Shown here piece by piece: positions 1 to 8,892 of a stretch of DNA of 64,000 nucleotides (within the stretch, counting starts at the first letter, position 1; each line of letters begins with the position of its first letter). Source of the stretch: Algoriphagus limi (lineage in GTDB: Bacteria > Bacteroidota > Bacteroidia > Cytophagales > Cyclobacteriaceae); assembly GCF_024919275.1 (NCBI RefSeq), contig NZ_JANWGH010000003.1, positions 347,677 through 411,676 of the forward strand, in the 5' to 3' direction. Below the pieces are notes generated by a model. The model was not told the origin of the DNA and ran no database searches. It was given only the letters and a program-made list of their open reading frames with translations. A program made the position numbers and the translations under genes.

Positions 1-33
1 AGTAACCAATAACTTCAAAATCCTCATAAACCA

Positions 34-909
34 TTGACCCGATACAAGAATCAGTTAAAAACTTTTTTCAAGCTTGTGTTAACAGGCCTGGCCTTGTATC
101 TGGTTTTTCGAAAAATTGATACCACGCAGCTTTTAGATTTGGTAAAAACCATCCATTGGTTTTGGCTCATTCCTGCTGTTCTACTTTTTATCTTAAGCAA
201 AGTGGCTACGGCAGTTCGTCTCAATCAATATTTCAAAAATATCGGCCTAATCCTTTCCGAAAAACTCAACTTCCGTCTATATCTGGTAGGCATGTTTTAC
301 AATCTTTTCCTTCCCGGAGGAATAGGAGGGGATGGTTATAAGGTCTATTTGCTCAATAAAGAATTCAAGACTCCGGTTAAAAAATTGCTTCAGGCCGCGC
401 TCTTGGATCGCTTGGGGGGATTGGTAGCGATAGTTTTTTTATTGTTTGGTTTGTTTTTGCTGGTGGATCTTGATTTGGAATTTTTTGAAAGCAGCCTTTG
501 GAATGGCTTGATGATCGCAGGATTGATTTTGACGATTCCAGGATTTTGGTTGGTACAAAAGCTAGTATTTAAGGATTTTCTTCCCTCTTTTTGGTCAGCA
601 AATCTATGGTCTTTTGCTGGACAAATCGCGCAGTTGATTTGTGCTTGGTTTATTTTAATGGCTTTGGGGATCGATGAAAAGATTCTTGCTTATCAATTGG
701 TCTTTTTGCTTTCATCCATTGTGGCAGTGCTTCCGCTGACAATCGGAGGAGTAGGAGCCCGTGAATTGGTCTTTGTCTATGCCCATCAGTATGCTGGGAT
801 AGAGGAAACGGCTGCAGTGGCGTTCAGTTTGATCTTTTTTCTGATTACAGCTGGGGTTTCTTTGGTGGGGGCTTTTGTGAAGGTTAGATTCAATACTTCT
901 ATTGGTTGA
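34..909 (+). CDS. YbhN/UPF0104-type integral membrane protein (LPG synthase transmembrane-domain family)
   Basis: A 291-residue, very hydrophobic protein with about seven or eight membrane segments. The pattern fits the lysylphosphatidylglycerol synthase transmembrane (YbhN/UPF0104) family, whose members act as lipid flippases or uncharacterised envelope proteins. The segment FYNLFLPGGIGGDGYK near residue 90 and the glycine-rich PLTIGGVGARELVF near residue 235 are typical of the family. No soluble aminoacyl-transfer domain is present, so this is the membrane part only. An in-frame stop at 10-12 limits the start to a TTG at 34; no ATG is available nearby. The stop is 52 bp before pyrF. The family call is fairly secure; the transported lipid is unknown. 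Confidence 0.75.
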   Translation: MTRYKNQLKTFFKLVLTGLALYLVFRKIDTTQLLDLVKTIHWFWLIPAVLLFILSKVATAVRLNQYFKNIGLILSEKLNFRLYLVGMFYNLFLPGGIGGDGYKVYLLNKEFKTPVKKLLQAALLDRLGGLVAIVFLLFGLFLLVDLDLEFFESSLWNGLMIAGLILTIPGFWLVQKLVFKDFLPSFWSANLWSFAGQIAQLICAWFILMALGIDEKILAYQLVFLLSSIVAVLPLTIGGVGARELVFVYAHQYAGIEETAAVAFSLIFFLITAGVSLVGAFVKVRFNTSIG

Positions 910-932
910 TTTTCGAACTCGCTCGGATTCCT

Positions 933-940
933 TACTTTTG
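933..940 (+). promoter_or_regulatory. Possible -7 promoter element (TACTTTTG) upstream of pyrF
   Basis: TACTTTTG matches the Bacteroidota -7 consensus TAnnTTTG exactly and lies 21 bp upstream of the pyrF ATG. The -33 region is weak (TTTT at 910-913, 19-bp spacer). Confidence 0.4.
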
Positions 941-961
941 TCAAAATCCTAAAAAATCCCC

Positions 962-1777
962 ATGACCCGATCCGAATTGTTCGCCCAAATCCAGCAAAAA
1001 TCCTCTTTCCTCTGCGTAGGACTTGACCCGGATTTGGAAAAGATTCCTCGTCATTTACTTGCTGAGCCGGATCCGATTTTTAGTTTTTGCAAAGCAATTA
1101 TCGAGGAGACAGCTGATTTTGCAGTGGCTTATAAACCGAACATAGCTTTCTTTGAAGCTATGGGATCAAAGGGTTGGGATACGCTAGCTAAGGTAGAAGA
1201 GCTTATTCCAGCTGATATATTTACAATCGCCGATGCTAAGCGGGGAGATATTGGAAATACCTCAAAACTTTATGCAAAAGCGTTTTTCGAATCGATGGAT
1301 TTTGATTCCATAACCGTGGCGCCTTACATGGGGGAAGATTCGGTAACTCCCTTTCTGGAATTTGAAAATAAATGGGTAATTCTTTTGGCTCTCACTTCCA
1401 ATAAGGGCTCTTTGGATTTTCAACTAATCCAAGATCAAAATGGCAAAGCGCTCTATCAGTCTGTTTTGGAAAAAAGTCAGGCTTGGGGAACACCCGATAA
1501 TCTAATGTATGTGGTAGGCGCTACCCGTGGTGAGCTGATTGGAGAGGTGCGAAAGGCGGCTCCTGAGCATTTTTTCTTGGTTCCCGGGGTGGGAGCCCAA
1601 GGTGGAAGCCTATCTGAAGTTGCCAAATACGGAATGAATTCTTCCTGTGGACTTTTGGTGAATTCCAGCCGGGGAATTATCTATGCTTCTAATGAAAAGG
1701 ACTTTGGGAAAGCTGCCCGCAAAGAAGCCGAAAAGCTCCAACTGGAAATGAAGGAATTGTTGGATAAGTACCTTTAA
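962..1777 (+). CDS. pyrF: Orotidine 5'-phosphate decarboxylase (type 2)
   Basis: Catalyses decarboxylation of OMP to UMP, the last step of de novo pyrimidine synthesis, in the cytoplasm. The 271-residue length fits the longer type 2 (mycobacterial/Bacteroidota) class. The catalytic Asp-Lys-x-x-Asp array is visible as [11 protein letters not shown] (D91, K93, D96). The N-terminal FLCVGLDPD and the C-terminal phosphate-binding part (VPGVGAQGG, then NSSRGI) are also typical. The start is the ATG at 962, 21 bp after an exact -7 element. It is followed by a DUF2851 gene after 74 bp. pyrH, another pyrimidine gene, lies far away in this window and is not linked to it. Confidence 0.95.
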   Translation: MTRSELFAQIQQKSSFLCVGLDPDLEKIPRHLLAEPDPIFSFCKAIIEETADFAVAYKPNIAFFEAMGSKGWDTLAKVEELIPADIFTIADAKRGDIGNTSKLYAKAFFESMDFDSITVAPYMGEDSVTPFLEFENKWVILLALTSNKGSLDFQLIQDQNGKALYQSVLEKSQAWGTPDNLMYVVGATRGELIGEVRKAAPEHFFLVPGVGAQGGSLSEVAKYGMNSSCGLLVNSSRGIIYASNEKDFGKAARKEAEKLQLEMKELLDKYL

Positions 1778-1851
1778 TTTTCAAATCCAGTAAGATTAGT
1801 TGAAAATCAGAAATTAATCTCTTAAATTCCATAAGCTTTTAGTAATTGCTT

Positions 1852-3147
1852 ATGAATTTTAGGGAAGACTTTTTACAGCTTGTCTGGAAGTACCAATATT
1901 TTGATCGAAAGGGTTTACAAACTTCCAATGGACAATCACTCCAAATCCTAAATGCTGGGATTCACAATCATAGGGAAGGTCCGGATTTTAGAGAGGCTTC
2001 GATTATTCTGGATGGAGTCAATTTCCATGGCCATGTGGAGGTTCATCGGTTTGCTTCTGAATGGAAACAGCATGCACATGAAGGAGATCCTGCTTATAAT
2101 TCCGTGATTCTTCATGTGGTTTGGAAAGAGGATAAGGAGGTATTTAGAAAAGACGGAACTCCCATCCCAACTTTGGAGCTAGAGGGGAAAATTTTTCTTG
2201 ATATCTGGCGAAATTATGAGCGTTTGTTAGATTACAATCAGGATTTACCCTGTGCTCATGCATTGGCTAAGGTTCCGGAAATCATTCGGTTTTCAGCTTT
2301 GGAAAAAGCACTTGTCGAGCGCCTTCAGGAAAAGTCAGGTCAGCTTCTTCAAATTCTCGAAGAAACAAAAGGAGATTGGGAAGAAACCGCTTATCGATGG
2401 TTATTTCATTGTTTTGGATTTAAAACCAACAGCCAGCCTATGCAGGATTTGTCAAGTTTGATTCCATACAAAATTCTCCAAAAGCACCGAAGCCAAATTT
2501 CCGCATTGGAGGCTATGCTTTTTGGTCAGTCCGGCTTATTACCTCCCGAGACTGATGAGCCCTATATTCGACACTTGATTCGAGAGCATGATTTTTATCA
2601 GAAAAAATTCGCATGGGATCAGGGTTTGAAGCGTCAACATTGGAATTTCAAGGGAGTTCGTCCCAGTAATTTTCCTACGCTTCGCATCGCCCAACTGGCA
2701 GCAATTTTAGCTCAGGCTCCAAACCTTTTTCAGGCAGTGATGCAGGATTCAAGAGACTTTTCTTCCTTTAAAAAATTACTACAAGTAAAGCCTTCAGATT
2801 ATTGGCAATTCCATTATTCCTTTGGTAAGCCTTCAGAAAAATCGGCTTCCAGAGGAATTTCGGGCACAGTTTTACAATTATTGACCATCAATTTTGTGAT
2901 GCCGCTGTGGTTTGCTTACGGGCGATATTTTGAAAATCCCGAGTGGAAAGAACGTTGTTTTGATCTCTTACAAGGAATCCCCTCAGAGAGTAATTTCATC
3001 ATTCGAAAATTCGGTGAGGCCGGTTGGAAGGCCGAAAATGCCTTCGATTCTCAGGGAATGATTGGCTTGTATCGGAGCTATTGTACTCCTAAAAAATGCC
3101 TTCAATGTAAGGTCGCCCAAAGCCTGCTTAAGTCCGAAGGCAAATGA
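1852..3147 (+). CDS. DUF2851 family protein
   Basis: A 431-residue soluble protein matching DUF2851, a family known mainly from Bacteroidota with no established function. Typical features are the N-terminal FREDFLQLVW, the segment GPDFREASIILDG and the histidine-rich HGHVEVH...W. The C-terminus carries CTPKKCLQC, three cysteines in a metal-binding-like spacing. A TTG at 1846 is in frame, but the ATG at 1852 gives the usual N-terminus. It follows pyrF on the same strand. The conserved His and Cys residues could suggest a metal-dependent enzyme, but that is only inference. Confidence 0.8.
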   Translation: MNFREDFLQLVWKYQYFDRKGLQTSNGQSLQILNAGIHNHREGPDFREASIILDGVNFHGHVEVHRFASEWKQHAHEGDPAYNSVILHVVWKEDKEVFRKDGTPIPTLELEGKIFLDIWRNYERLLDYNQDLPCAHALAKVPEIIRFSALEKALVERLQEKSGQLLQILEETKGDWEETAYRWLFHCFGFKTNSQPMQDLSSLIPYKILQKHRSQISALEAMLFGQSGLLPPETDEPYIRHLIREHDFYQKKFAWDQGLKRQHWNFKGVRPSNFPTLRIAQLAAILAQAPNLFQAVMQDSRDFSSFKKLLQVKPSDYWQFHYSFGKPSEKSASRGISGTVLQLLTINFVMPLWFAYGRYFENPEWKERCFDLLQGIPSESNFIIRKFGEAGWKAENAFDSQGMIGLYRSYCTPKKCLQCKVAQSLLKSEGK

Positions 3148-3149
3148 TT

Positions 3150-3181
3150 TTTGGGGATGCTCTTGATTTGCTGTACTTTTG
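3150..3181 (+). promoter_or_regulatory. Bacteroidota-type promoter for the acetyltransferase gene
   Basis: TTTG at 3150-3153, a 20-bp spacer and TACTTTTG at 3174-3181 match TTTG-N19-21-TAnnTTTG. The start codon lies 22 bp downstream. The promoter overlaps only the end of the upstream gene and the 56-bp intergenic gap. Confidence 0.6.
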
Positions 3182-3203
3182 CAATCCGAATTTGAAATAA
3201 CCT

Positions 3204-3836
3204 ATGGACAATCCAGTCATAATTTTCGGAGCGAAAGGAATTGCTCATCCAGCTTTGGAAATATTCAATAGTAATGGGATCGTGGTGTACGGATTCCTTG
3301 ATGAAGATGAGAGTCTTCACGGAACTGAAATCAACACGGTGCCAATACTGGGGCATCCGGAGGATGATGGATTCCTAAAGCTGATCGGAAAAAAAGCGGA
3401 AGCTTTTGTTGCTGTTGATGACAATAAGTACCGCAAGTTTCTGGTGGAATTGCTTAATGAGCGAAGAAAAGTCCAGCCTATTAATGCCATTCATAGCACC
3501 GCTTTTATTTCCAGTGATGCGGTTTTGGGTCATGGAAATTTCATTAATGCAAAAGTGGTTTTAGGAAGTGGAGCTACTATCGGTCAGCACTGTATTCTTC
3601 ATACAGGTGCCATTGTGGATCACAAAGCCAAGATTGGAGATTTTGTGCAGATCGGTGCCGGATCAATAATTAATTCCGAAGTGACCATCGAAGAGGGAGC
3701 ATTTATCGGTTCTGGGGTAACCATCGTTTCGGGAGTGACCATTGGGAAAAATGCCCGTGTAGGAGCCGGATCGGTCGTTATTTCATCCGTTGGAGCGAAT
3801 GAAACGGTTTTTGGGAATCCAGCGGCAAAAGTTTAA
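3204..3836 (+). CDS. NeuD/PglD-like sugar O-acyltransferase (left-handed beta-helix)
   Basis: A 210-residue two-domain acyltransferase. Residues 1-90 form a Rossmann-like PglD N-domain (VIIFGAKGIAHPALEI, then YGFLDEDESL). From about residue 95 on there are hexapeptide repeats (GHGNFINAKVVLGSGATIG and following) that build a left-handed beta-helix. The histidine in HTGAIVDH fits the catalytic base of this family. Relatives acetylate nucleotide-linked or cell-surface sugars such as sialic acid or bacillosamine precursors, using acetyl-CoA. No glycan synthesis genes flank it, so the acceptor cannot be named. It has its own promoter at 3150-3181. Confidence 0.8.
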   Translation: MDNPVIIFGAKGIAHPALEIFNSNGIVVYGFLDEDESLHGTEINTVPILGHPEDDGFLKLIGKKAEAFVAVDDNKYRKFLVELLNERRKVQPINAIHSTAFISSDAVLGHGNFINAKVVLGSGATIGQHCILHTGAIVDHKAKIGDFVQIGAGSIINSEVTIEEGAFIGSGVTIVSGVTIGKNARVGAGSVVISSVGANETVFGNPAAKV

Positions 3837-3926
3837 AAATGAAACAACTAGGCATACAAGTTTCGTATTCCTTTAAATCGTAAATCAAAAAATCCTTTAA
3901 CACCCTGCTGAAACAGGGCTAGCGTT

Positions 3927-4931
3927 ATGGAACAAAAGAAAGATTACCAAATCCTCCTGTACTATTGCTATGCAAAAATCGAAAACCCTGAAGAGTACAG
4001 AGAGCAGCACCACTTGTTTTGCGTGGAAAACAACATCCGGGGTAGAATCATCATTTCTGATGAAGGTCTGAATGGTACCGTTTCAGGTCTCAAAGAAGAT
4101 TGTGAAAAGTACATGGCATATATTCATGCCGATCCACGTTTCGCTAAAACAGAATTTAAAATTGATGAGCATGACGGACATGCCTTCACCAAAATCCATG
4201 TGCGATACAAGCCGGAGATTGTCCATTCTTCATTGAGACATTTAGATCCAAATGTGCGTACAGGTAAGCATCTGGAGCCTGAAGAATTCAAAAAAATGAA
4301 GGATCAGGAAGATGTGGTGATTTTGGATGTTCGCTCCAACTATGAGCACGAGTTGGGCCGCTTTAAAAATGCCATCACCTTAGATATTGATAATTTCCGT
4401 GACTTCCCTGAAAAAGTGAAGGAATTGGAGCACCTCAAAGGCAAAAAGGTTTTGACCTATTGTACCGGGGGAATCAAGTGTGAAAAAGCTTCCGCCTATT
4501 TGTTGGAGCAAGGATTCCAAGATGTATATCAGCTTCACGGAGGTATCATCAAATATGGAATGGAAGCTGGAGGAGAGGATTTCGAAGGCAAATGCTACGT
4601 ATTCGATAATCGAATTGCCGTTGATGTGAACAAGGTTAATCCAACCATTATTTCCAAGTGCCACGTTTGCGGAACTCCCTCTGATCGCATGGTCAACTGT
4701 GCCAATCCATCTTGCAATATACACGTACCGATTTGTGAAAACTGCGGTTGGGAAATGGAAGGAGCCTGCTCTACAGAATGTAAGGAGCATCCGGAGAAAA
4801 GACCTTATGATGGGACAGGGTATTATCAAAAAAACACGAATGGATATAATCCTTACAAGGGGCTTTTTCGGAAACCGAATAAAGATCAAATACTAAAATT
4901 GCATGGAGAAGCACAGGATTCCTGCATCTGA
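3927..4931 (+). CDS. trhO: tRNA uridine(34) hydroxylase (rhodanese-fold TrhO/YceA)
   Basis: A 334-residue protein with an N-terminal YceA domain (about 1-110) followed by a rhodanese domain (about 120-225) with the catalytic cysteine C179 in TYCTGGIKCEKAS. The C-terminal part has a cluster of cysteine pairs (CHVCG, CANPSC, CENCGW, CSTEC) that probably bind zinc. The family hydroxylates U34 of certain tRNAs to ho5U using oxygen. Its last 29 bp overlap the start of the nucleoside phosphorylase gene in another frame, so the two are probably co-transcribed and coupled. A short inverted repeat (CCCTG/CAGGG, 3903-3918) lies just before the start; its meaning is unclear. Confidence 0.9.
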   Translation: MEQKKDYQILLYYCYAKIENPEEYREQHHLFCVENNIRGRIIISDEGLNGTVSGLKEDCEKYMAYIHADPRFAKTEFKIDEHDGHAFTKIHVRYKPEIVHSSLRHLDPNVRTGKHLEPEEFKKMKDQEDVVILDVRSNYEHELGRFKNAITLDIDNFRDFPEKVKELEHLKGKKVLTYCTGGIKCEKASAYLLEQGFQDVYQLHGGIIKYGMEAGGEDFEGKCYVFDNRIAVDVNKVNPTIISKCHVCGTPSDRMVNCANPSCNIHVPICENCGWEMEGACSTECKEHPEKRPYDGTGYYQKNTNGYNPYKGLFRKPNKDQILKLHGEAQDSCI

Positions 4932-5769
4932 ACTGATCATCAATTCTGATGGAAGTATTTACCATTTGCATTTGAAGCCAGAGGACTTGGCTTCACTTGT
5001 TTTTACGGTTGGGGATCCTGATCGGGTAGAGCAAGTTTCCCGCTATTTTGACAAGATTGATGTCAAAATCCACAAGCGGGAATTTATCACACATACAGGC
5101 TGGCTCAATGGTAGGAGGTTGACCGTGATGAGTACCGGTATGGGTACAGATAATATCGAAATACTCATGACCGAGTTGGATGCTTTGGTGAATGTGGACT
5201 TGCAAACTCGTGAGGAAAAAGATGAAAAAACGTCCCTCCAAATCATCCGATTGGGTACCTCTGGAAGTATGCAGGCAGATATTCCTGTAGGGATTTTGCT
5301 TGCTTCAGAGATTGGAGTTGGCCTGGATACCTTGATGCAGTATTATCCAGAACTCCCAGAAAGTCAGTATATCGGAGCTGCGATCCAAAAGGAGTTGGGT
5401 TTAGGTTTTCAACCGTATCAAGCTTCCGCTTCCTCCAAGTTGTTGGATAAAGTAGATCAGCGATTTATGAAAGGAATTACCCTAACCTGTCCCGGGTTCT
5501 ATGCCCCGCAGGGAAGAGAGGTGAGACTTCGTCCTAGGTTTAATCAAATGGTGGAGCGAATCGCTGCCATCAATCTTGAAGGGAGGAAGCGAATCACCAA
5601 TTTTGAGATGGAAACAGCCGGATATTATGGCCTCGGGAAACTTCTTGGCCATGAGATGCTGAGCTTGAATGCCATCATTGCCAATAGGCCCAAGAAAGAA
5701 TTTGACGACAATGCTGCTAAAACTGTGGATCAACTTATTCAAACAGCTTTGGAGCTTTTTGTTTCCTGA
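4903..5769 (+). CDS. Nucleoside phosphorylase (PNP/UDP family, uridine phosphorylase-like)
   Basis: A 288-residue phosphorylase of the NP-I family, which splits nucleosides with phosphate to release base and ribose-1-phosphate for salvage. Visible family motifs are VGDPDRV near residue 32 (phosphate/ribose site), LGTSGSMQ (about 118) and NFEMETAGYYGLG (about 228), where the Met-Glu pair contacts the ribose. The sequence looks closer to uridine than to purine phosphorylases, but the specificity is inferred. The ATG at 4903 lies inside the end of trhO (29-bp overlap). Two terminator hairpins follow. Confidence 0.85.
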   Translation: MEKHRIPASELIINSDGSIYHLHLKPEDLASLVFTVGDPDRVEQVSRYFDKIDVKIHKREFITHTGWLNGRRLTVMSTGMGTDNIEILMTELDALVNVDLQTREEKDEKTSLQIIRLGTSGSMQADIPVGILLASEIGVGLDTLMQYYPELPESQYIGAAIQKELGLGFQPYQASASSKLLDKVDQRFMKGITLTCPGFYAPQGREVRLRPRFNQMVERIAAINLEGRKRITNFEMETAGYYGLGKLLGHEMLSLNAIIANRPKKEFDDNAAKTVDQLIQTALELFVS

Positions 5770-5798
5770 TTAGTTAAAATTTCAATTATAATCCTTTG

Positions 5799-5826
5799 AA
5801 ATGCGCTTGAGAAATTAGGCGCATTT
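5799..5826 (+). terminator. Rho-independent terminator after the nucleoside phosphorylase gene
   Basis: An 8-bp perfect stem, AAATGCGC with GCGCATTT, with a 12-nt loop, followed by a T-rich stretch (TTTCTTTG). It starts 30 bp after the stop codon. Confidence 0.65.
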
Positions 5827-5847
5827 TTCTTTGTTTTTCATTTAGGC

Positions 5848-5877
5848 AAAAGGCTGGTTGATTGGCCAGCCTTTTTT
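5848..5877 (+). terminator. Second terminator hairpin, directly upstream of the AlkD-like gene
   Basis: GGCTGG (5852-5857) pairs with CCAGCC (5866-5871). The stem is extended by four A-T pairs and followed by six T. It ends about 10 bp before the ATG at 5888. It is either a backup terminator for the upstream operon or an attenuator for the next gene. Confidence 0.7.
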
Positions 5878-5887
5878 ACTTTTAGTC

Positions 5888-6604
5888 ATGAGTGAACTGA
5901 CCGAGCAAATCATTGAGGCGCTAAAGGATAAATCCATCCCCGAAAAGGCGGCCTTCTTCCCTAAGTTTTTTAAAGCGTTTCCCGGAGGATATGGGGAAGG
6001 AGATCAGTTTTTGGGTGTAAAAGTTCCCGATCAGCGGAAGATTGCCAAGCAGTTTTTTAAGGAAATCAGTTTGGAAGAATTAGCTGAATTGGTTCAAAAT
6101 CCCTTCCATGAAGTTCGGCTGACGGGTCTTTTGGCTTTGGTGTATCGCTATGAAAAGACTAAAACAGAAGCTGGGAAAAAGGAGCTGGTTGACTTTTATT
6201 TGGAGCATCTGGACTTCATCAATAATTGGGATTTAACAGATACTTCCTGTCATCAGATTTTGGGTGAATTTTATTTCAAAAAAGAGAAAAATTTGTTTTA
6301 TGAATTAGCCGATTCGGGACATTTATGGAGACAGCGGATTGCAATGATCAGTAGTTACCATTGGATAAAAAAGGGTGAATTTTCGGATGCTTTGGCTTTG
6401 GCTGAAAAACTCAAAGGTCATCCCCATGATCTGATGCATAAAGCAGTAGGATGGATGCTACGGGAGATTGGGAATCAGGATTTTGAAACAGAACAGGAGT
6501 TTCTGAAAAAGCATTATCAAACCCTGCCACGAACAGCTTTACGCTATGCGATTGAGAAGTTCCCGGAAAATTTGAGGCAGGATTTTTTGAAAGGGAATTT
6601 ATGA
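5888..6604 (+). CDS. DNA alkylation repair protein, AlkD-like HEAT-repeat family
   Basis: A 238-residue all-helical protein of the AlkD-like family, whose characterised members remove N3- and N7-alkylated purines by a glycosylase activity that does not need base flipping. Typical signs are FPKFFKAFPGGYGEGDQFLGVKVPDQRKIAK near the start, FINNWDLTDTSCHQILGEF in the middle and FLKKHYQTLPRTALRYAIEKF at the end. A TTG at 5858 would give ten more residues, but it sits in the loop of a terminator hairpin, so the ATG at 5888 is preferred. The stop codon overlaps the first hexamer of an intergenic repeat element. The enzymatic role is inferred from the family. Confidence 0.85.
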   Translation: MSELTEQIIEALKDKSIPEKAAFFPKFFKAFPGGYGEGDQFLGVKVPDQRKIAKQFFKEISLEELAELVQNPFHEVRLTGLLALVYRYEKTKTEAGKKELVDFYLEHLDFINNWDLTDTSCHQILGEFYFKKEKNLFYELADSGHLWRQRIAMISSYHWIKKGEFSDALALAEKLKGHPHDLMHKAVGWMLREIGNQDFETEQEFLKKHYQTLPRTALRYAIEKFPENLRQDFLKGNL

Positions 6605-6771
6605 AATACAATGGAAATACAGTTGAAATACACCTCCCGCTGGTCGGTGAAATATAGTTGATTCAAGCCGAGCCTTTTGTTGAAGTGATTGCCTATTTCG
6701 ACTCCTGAAGGGAGTCATATTTCATGAAATGTATTTCGCCCGATTTTTCGGGCATATTTCTAACGTCTTTC
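6603..6771. repeat. Intergenic element copy A with 11-bp phased TATTTC hexamers and hairpins
   Basis: The left end has three GAAATA hexamers starting at 6603, 6614 and 6625, exactly 11 bp apart, and another at 6649. The right part has the reverse form TATTTC at 6694, 6718, 6732 and 6755, with a degenerate TCTTTC at 6766, again 11 bp on. Between hexamer pairs lie hairpins: GACTCC/GGAGTC (6700-6716) and GCCCG/CGGGC (6738-6753). It shares a 23-bp block (6614-6636) with copy B. It fills the space between the convergent alkD-like and ABC-F genes and may also end transcription there. Confidence 0.75.
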
Positions 6772-6777
6772 AAGGCT

Positions 6778-8688
6778 TTAGCCTTCTATTCCTTCTAATT
6801 CACTCAACTCCAACCAAGCCATTTCAAGCTCTTCCAATTCTCCATCGATTTCTGCGATTCGGTTGGACAATTCCAGTAATTCCTGATGATCATCTATCCC
6901 CGATGAAATCTTTTCGGTTAGTTGAGCTTTTTCTTCTTCCAGATTCCCGATAGTTTCTGTGATTTTTTTGAACTCCTGCTTTTGCTTGTAACTCGCTTTA
7001 TTCTTTGCTACAGCACCAGGATTTTCTACGCTTTCTTTGTTCGCCGTTTTTTCCTCTACTTTCTTGATACTAGGGACTTGATTCTTAGTACTGTTTTCTT
7101 TTTCCCATTCACGAAGATCCGTATAGTTTCCAGGGAAATCTCGGATTTCTCCTTCTCCTTCAAATACAAACAAATGATCAACCAATCGATCCATAAAGTA
7201 TCTATCGTGGGATACGATGACCAAGCAGCCAGGGAAATCATCCAAAAACTCCTCCAATACATTCAAAGTCATCAAATCCAAATCATTGGTTGGCTCGTCC
7301 AAAATCAGAAAGTTGGGATTCTTGATCAAGACCATGAGGAGTTGGAGTCTGCGTCGCTCCCCACCACTCAATTTCCCGATAGGGGTAAATTGCTGCTTGG
7401 GTGGAAATCCAAATCGGTTCAAAAATTGACTTACGGTGATCGTTTGTCCTTTGTCCAGCACAACCACTTCTGCCACCTCCTTGACTACGTCAATAAGTCG
7501 CTTTTCCTCATCAAATCGATCTTCCTCCTGCCTATAATAGCCAAAAGCCGTGGTCTGACCCACTGTGATTTTTCCTGAATCTGGATTGATCAAACCAGTA
7601 ATCATTTGAAGAAAGGTGGTTTTTCCAGCCCCATTTGGCCCAACAATCCCGATTCTGTCTTTCTTTTTAAACACATAGGAAAAATCCTTGATTAAAGTCT
7701 TCTCTCCATAGGACTTATGAAGATGTTCCAATTCAAGAATTTTGTTCCCTAGTCGCTGAGTGGATAAGGAAAGTTCGATGTCCCGTTCTTCCCGCTGCGT
7801 GAAGGCTTTTTCCTTGGTTTCTTCAAAAGCATCGATCCGATACTTGGCTTTGGTTCCTCGGGCCTTGGGTTGGCGTCGAATCCATTCCAATTCCTTTTTG
7901 TAAAGGCTTTTGGCTTTTTCAATTTCTAAATCCTCGATTTCACGTCGCTCCGCCTTTTTTTCGAGGAAATAGCTGTAATTACCTTGGTATCGATAGATTT
8001 TACCATTGTCGAGTTCCAAAATTTCATTGGTGACCTTATCCAAAAAATACCGATCATGTGTGACCATGAATAAGGAGAGATTGGCCTTTGAGAGGTAATC
8101 TTCCAGCCATTCGATCGTTTCCAGATCAAGGTGGTTGGTAGGTTCGTCAAGTAAAAGCAAATCCGGTTTTTCCAAAATCGCCTTGGCTAACGCCACTCTT
8201 TTTCGTTGGCCTCCGGAAAGGTTCCCAACCGGCAAATCGGTATCGTGGAGACCTAGTTTCCCTAGTACTTCTTTGACCTGATATTCAAAATCCCAAGCCT
8301 GAAGAGCGTCCATTTTTTCGTAGAGCTTACTAAGTTTTTCCGGGGAGGCATTCCCTCTTTCGGATTCTAAAAGTGCCCGATGATAAGCTTCGATCACCTG
8401 AAGGATTTCCGAATTGCTTTGGTCGAAAATTGCTTGGTAAATGGTGAGTTGAGCTTCGAAAACAGGATTTTGATGCACATATGCAATTTTTACTGACTGG
8501 TTGATAGCGACTTCTCCTGAATCCGGGATTTCCAAACCCATGATGATTTTCATCAAGGTGGACTTGCCGGCACCATTGATACCAACCAAGGCGATTTTTT
8601 GGCCTTGAGAGATGCCAAAGGAAATATTTGAAAAAAGCTTACGCTCCCCGAAAGCCTTGCTGAGATTCTCAACAGATAGGTAATTCAT
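6778..8688 (-). CDS. ABC-F family ATPase, Uup-like
   Basis: A 636-residue soluble protein with two ABC ATPase domains and no membrane segment, the ABC-F layout. Walker A motifs GINGAGKST (about 36) and GPNGAGKTT (about 350), signature motifs LSGGQRKRV and LSGGERRRL, and Walker B LLLDEPTNHLD and LILDEPTNDLD are all intact. The linker between the domains is charged and helical. A C-terminal coiled coil of about 90 residues (KKITETIGNLEEEKAQLTEK onward) resembles the Uup C-terminal domain. ABC-F proteins act on ribosomes; Uup is tied to ribosome assembly and transposon excision. The exact role here is inferred. The ATG is only 4 nt from an exact -7 element, suggesting a leaderless mRNA. Confidence 0.9.
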   Translation of the reverse strand: MNYLSVENLSKAFGERKLFSNISFGISQGQKIALVGINGAGKSTLMKIIMGLEIPDSGEVAINQSVKIAYVHQNPVFEAQLTIYQAIFDQSNSEILQVIEAYHRALLESERGNASPEKLSKLYEKMDALQAWDFEYQVKEVLGKLGLHDTDLPVGNLSGGQRKRVALAKAILEKPDLLLLDEPTNHLDLETIEWLEDYLSKANLSLFMVTHDRYFLDKVTNEILELDNGKIYRYQGNYSYFLEKKAERREIEDLEIEKAKSLYKKELEWIRRQPKARGTKAKYRIDAFEETKEKAFTQREERDIELSLSTQRLGNKILELEHLHKSYGEKTLIKDFSYVFKKKDRIGIVGPNGAGKTTFLQMITGLINPDSGKITVGQTTAFGYYRQEEDRFDEEKRLIDVVKEVAEVVVLDKGQTITVSQFLNRFGFPPKQQFTPIGKLSGGERRRLQLLMVLIKNPNFLILDEPTNDLDLMTLNVLEEFLDDFPGCLVIVSHDRYFMDRLVDHLFVFEGEGEIRDFPGNYTDLREWEKENSTKNQVPSIKKVEEKTANKESVENPGAVAKNKASYKQKQEFKKITETIGNLEEEKAQLTEKISSGIDDHQELLELSNRIAEIDGELEELEMAWLELSELEGIEG

Positions 8689-8692
8689 GGGG

Positions 8693-8700
8693 CAAAAGTA
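8693..8700 (-). promoter_or_regulatory. -7 promoter element 4 nt from the ABC-F start codon
   Basis: On the minus strand TACTTTTG is followed by CCCC and then the ATG. It matches TAnnTTTG exactly. The expected -33 position falls in the left end of repeat copy C and has no TTG. Confidence 0.5.
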
Positions 8701-8715
8701 AGGGAAAATAGGATA

Positions 8716-8892
8716 GAAATACGGTTGAAATATCTCCTAATCAATGAGGGTAAAATATAGTTGAGGTTCAAAAGAAATTCGCCGGGGAATTGTTAAGTGA
8801 AATGAATAAAAAACCTGAATTTTGAAACTTGATTCATTAATAATTCATTGAGCGAAGCGAGACGTATTTCTACGATATTTCTATCGTATTTC
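8716..8892. repeat. Intergenic element copy C with 11-bp phased TATTTC hexamers
   Basis: The left end has GAAATA at 8716 and 8727. The right end has TATTTC at 8865, 8876 and 8887, all spaced exactly 11 bp. The right end is preceded by GAGCGAAGCGAG (8850-8861), the reverse complement of the hairpin core in copy B. The interior (about 8733-8845) does not match copies A or B by eye. The element occupies most of the divergent region between the ABC-F and deformylase genes, so it lies where both promoters should be. Confidence 0.7.

Noticed and set aside
4380..4889. 169-codon open frame antisense to trhO
   Set aside because: It is fully inside trhO on the other strand, with no family resemblance and no promoter.
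6922..7578. 218-codon open frame antisense to the ABC-F gene
   Set aside because: It lies entirely within the ABC-F coding region, its product is low-complexity and phenylalanine-rich, and no start signal supports it.
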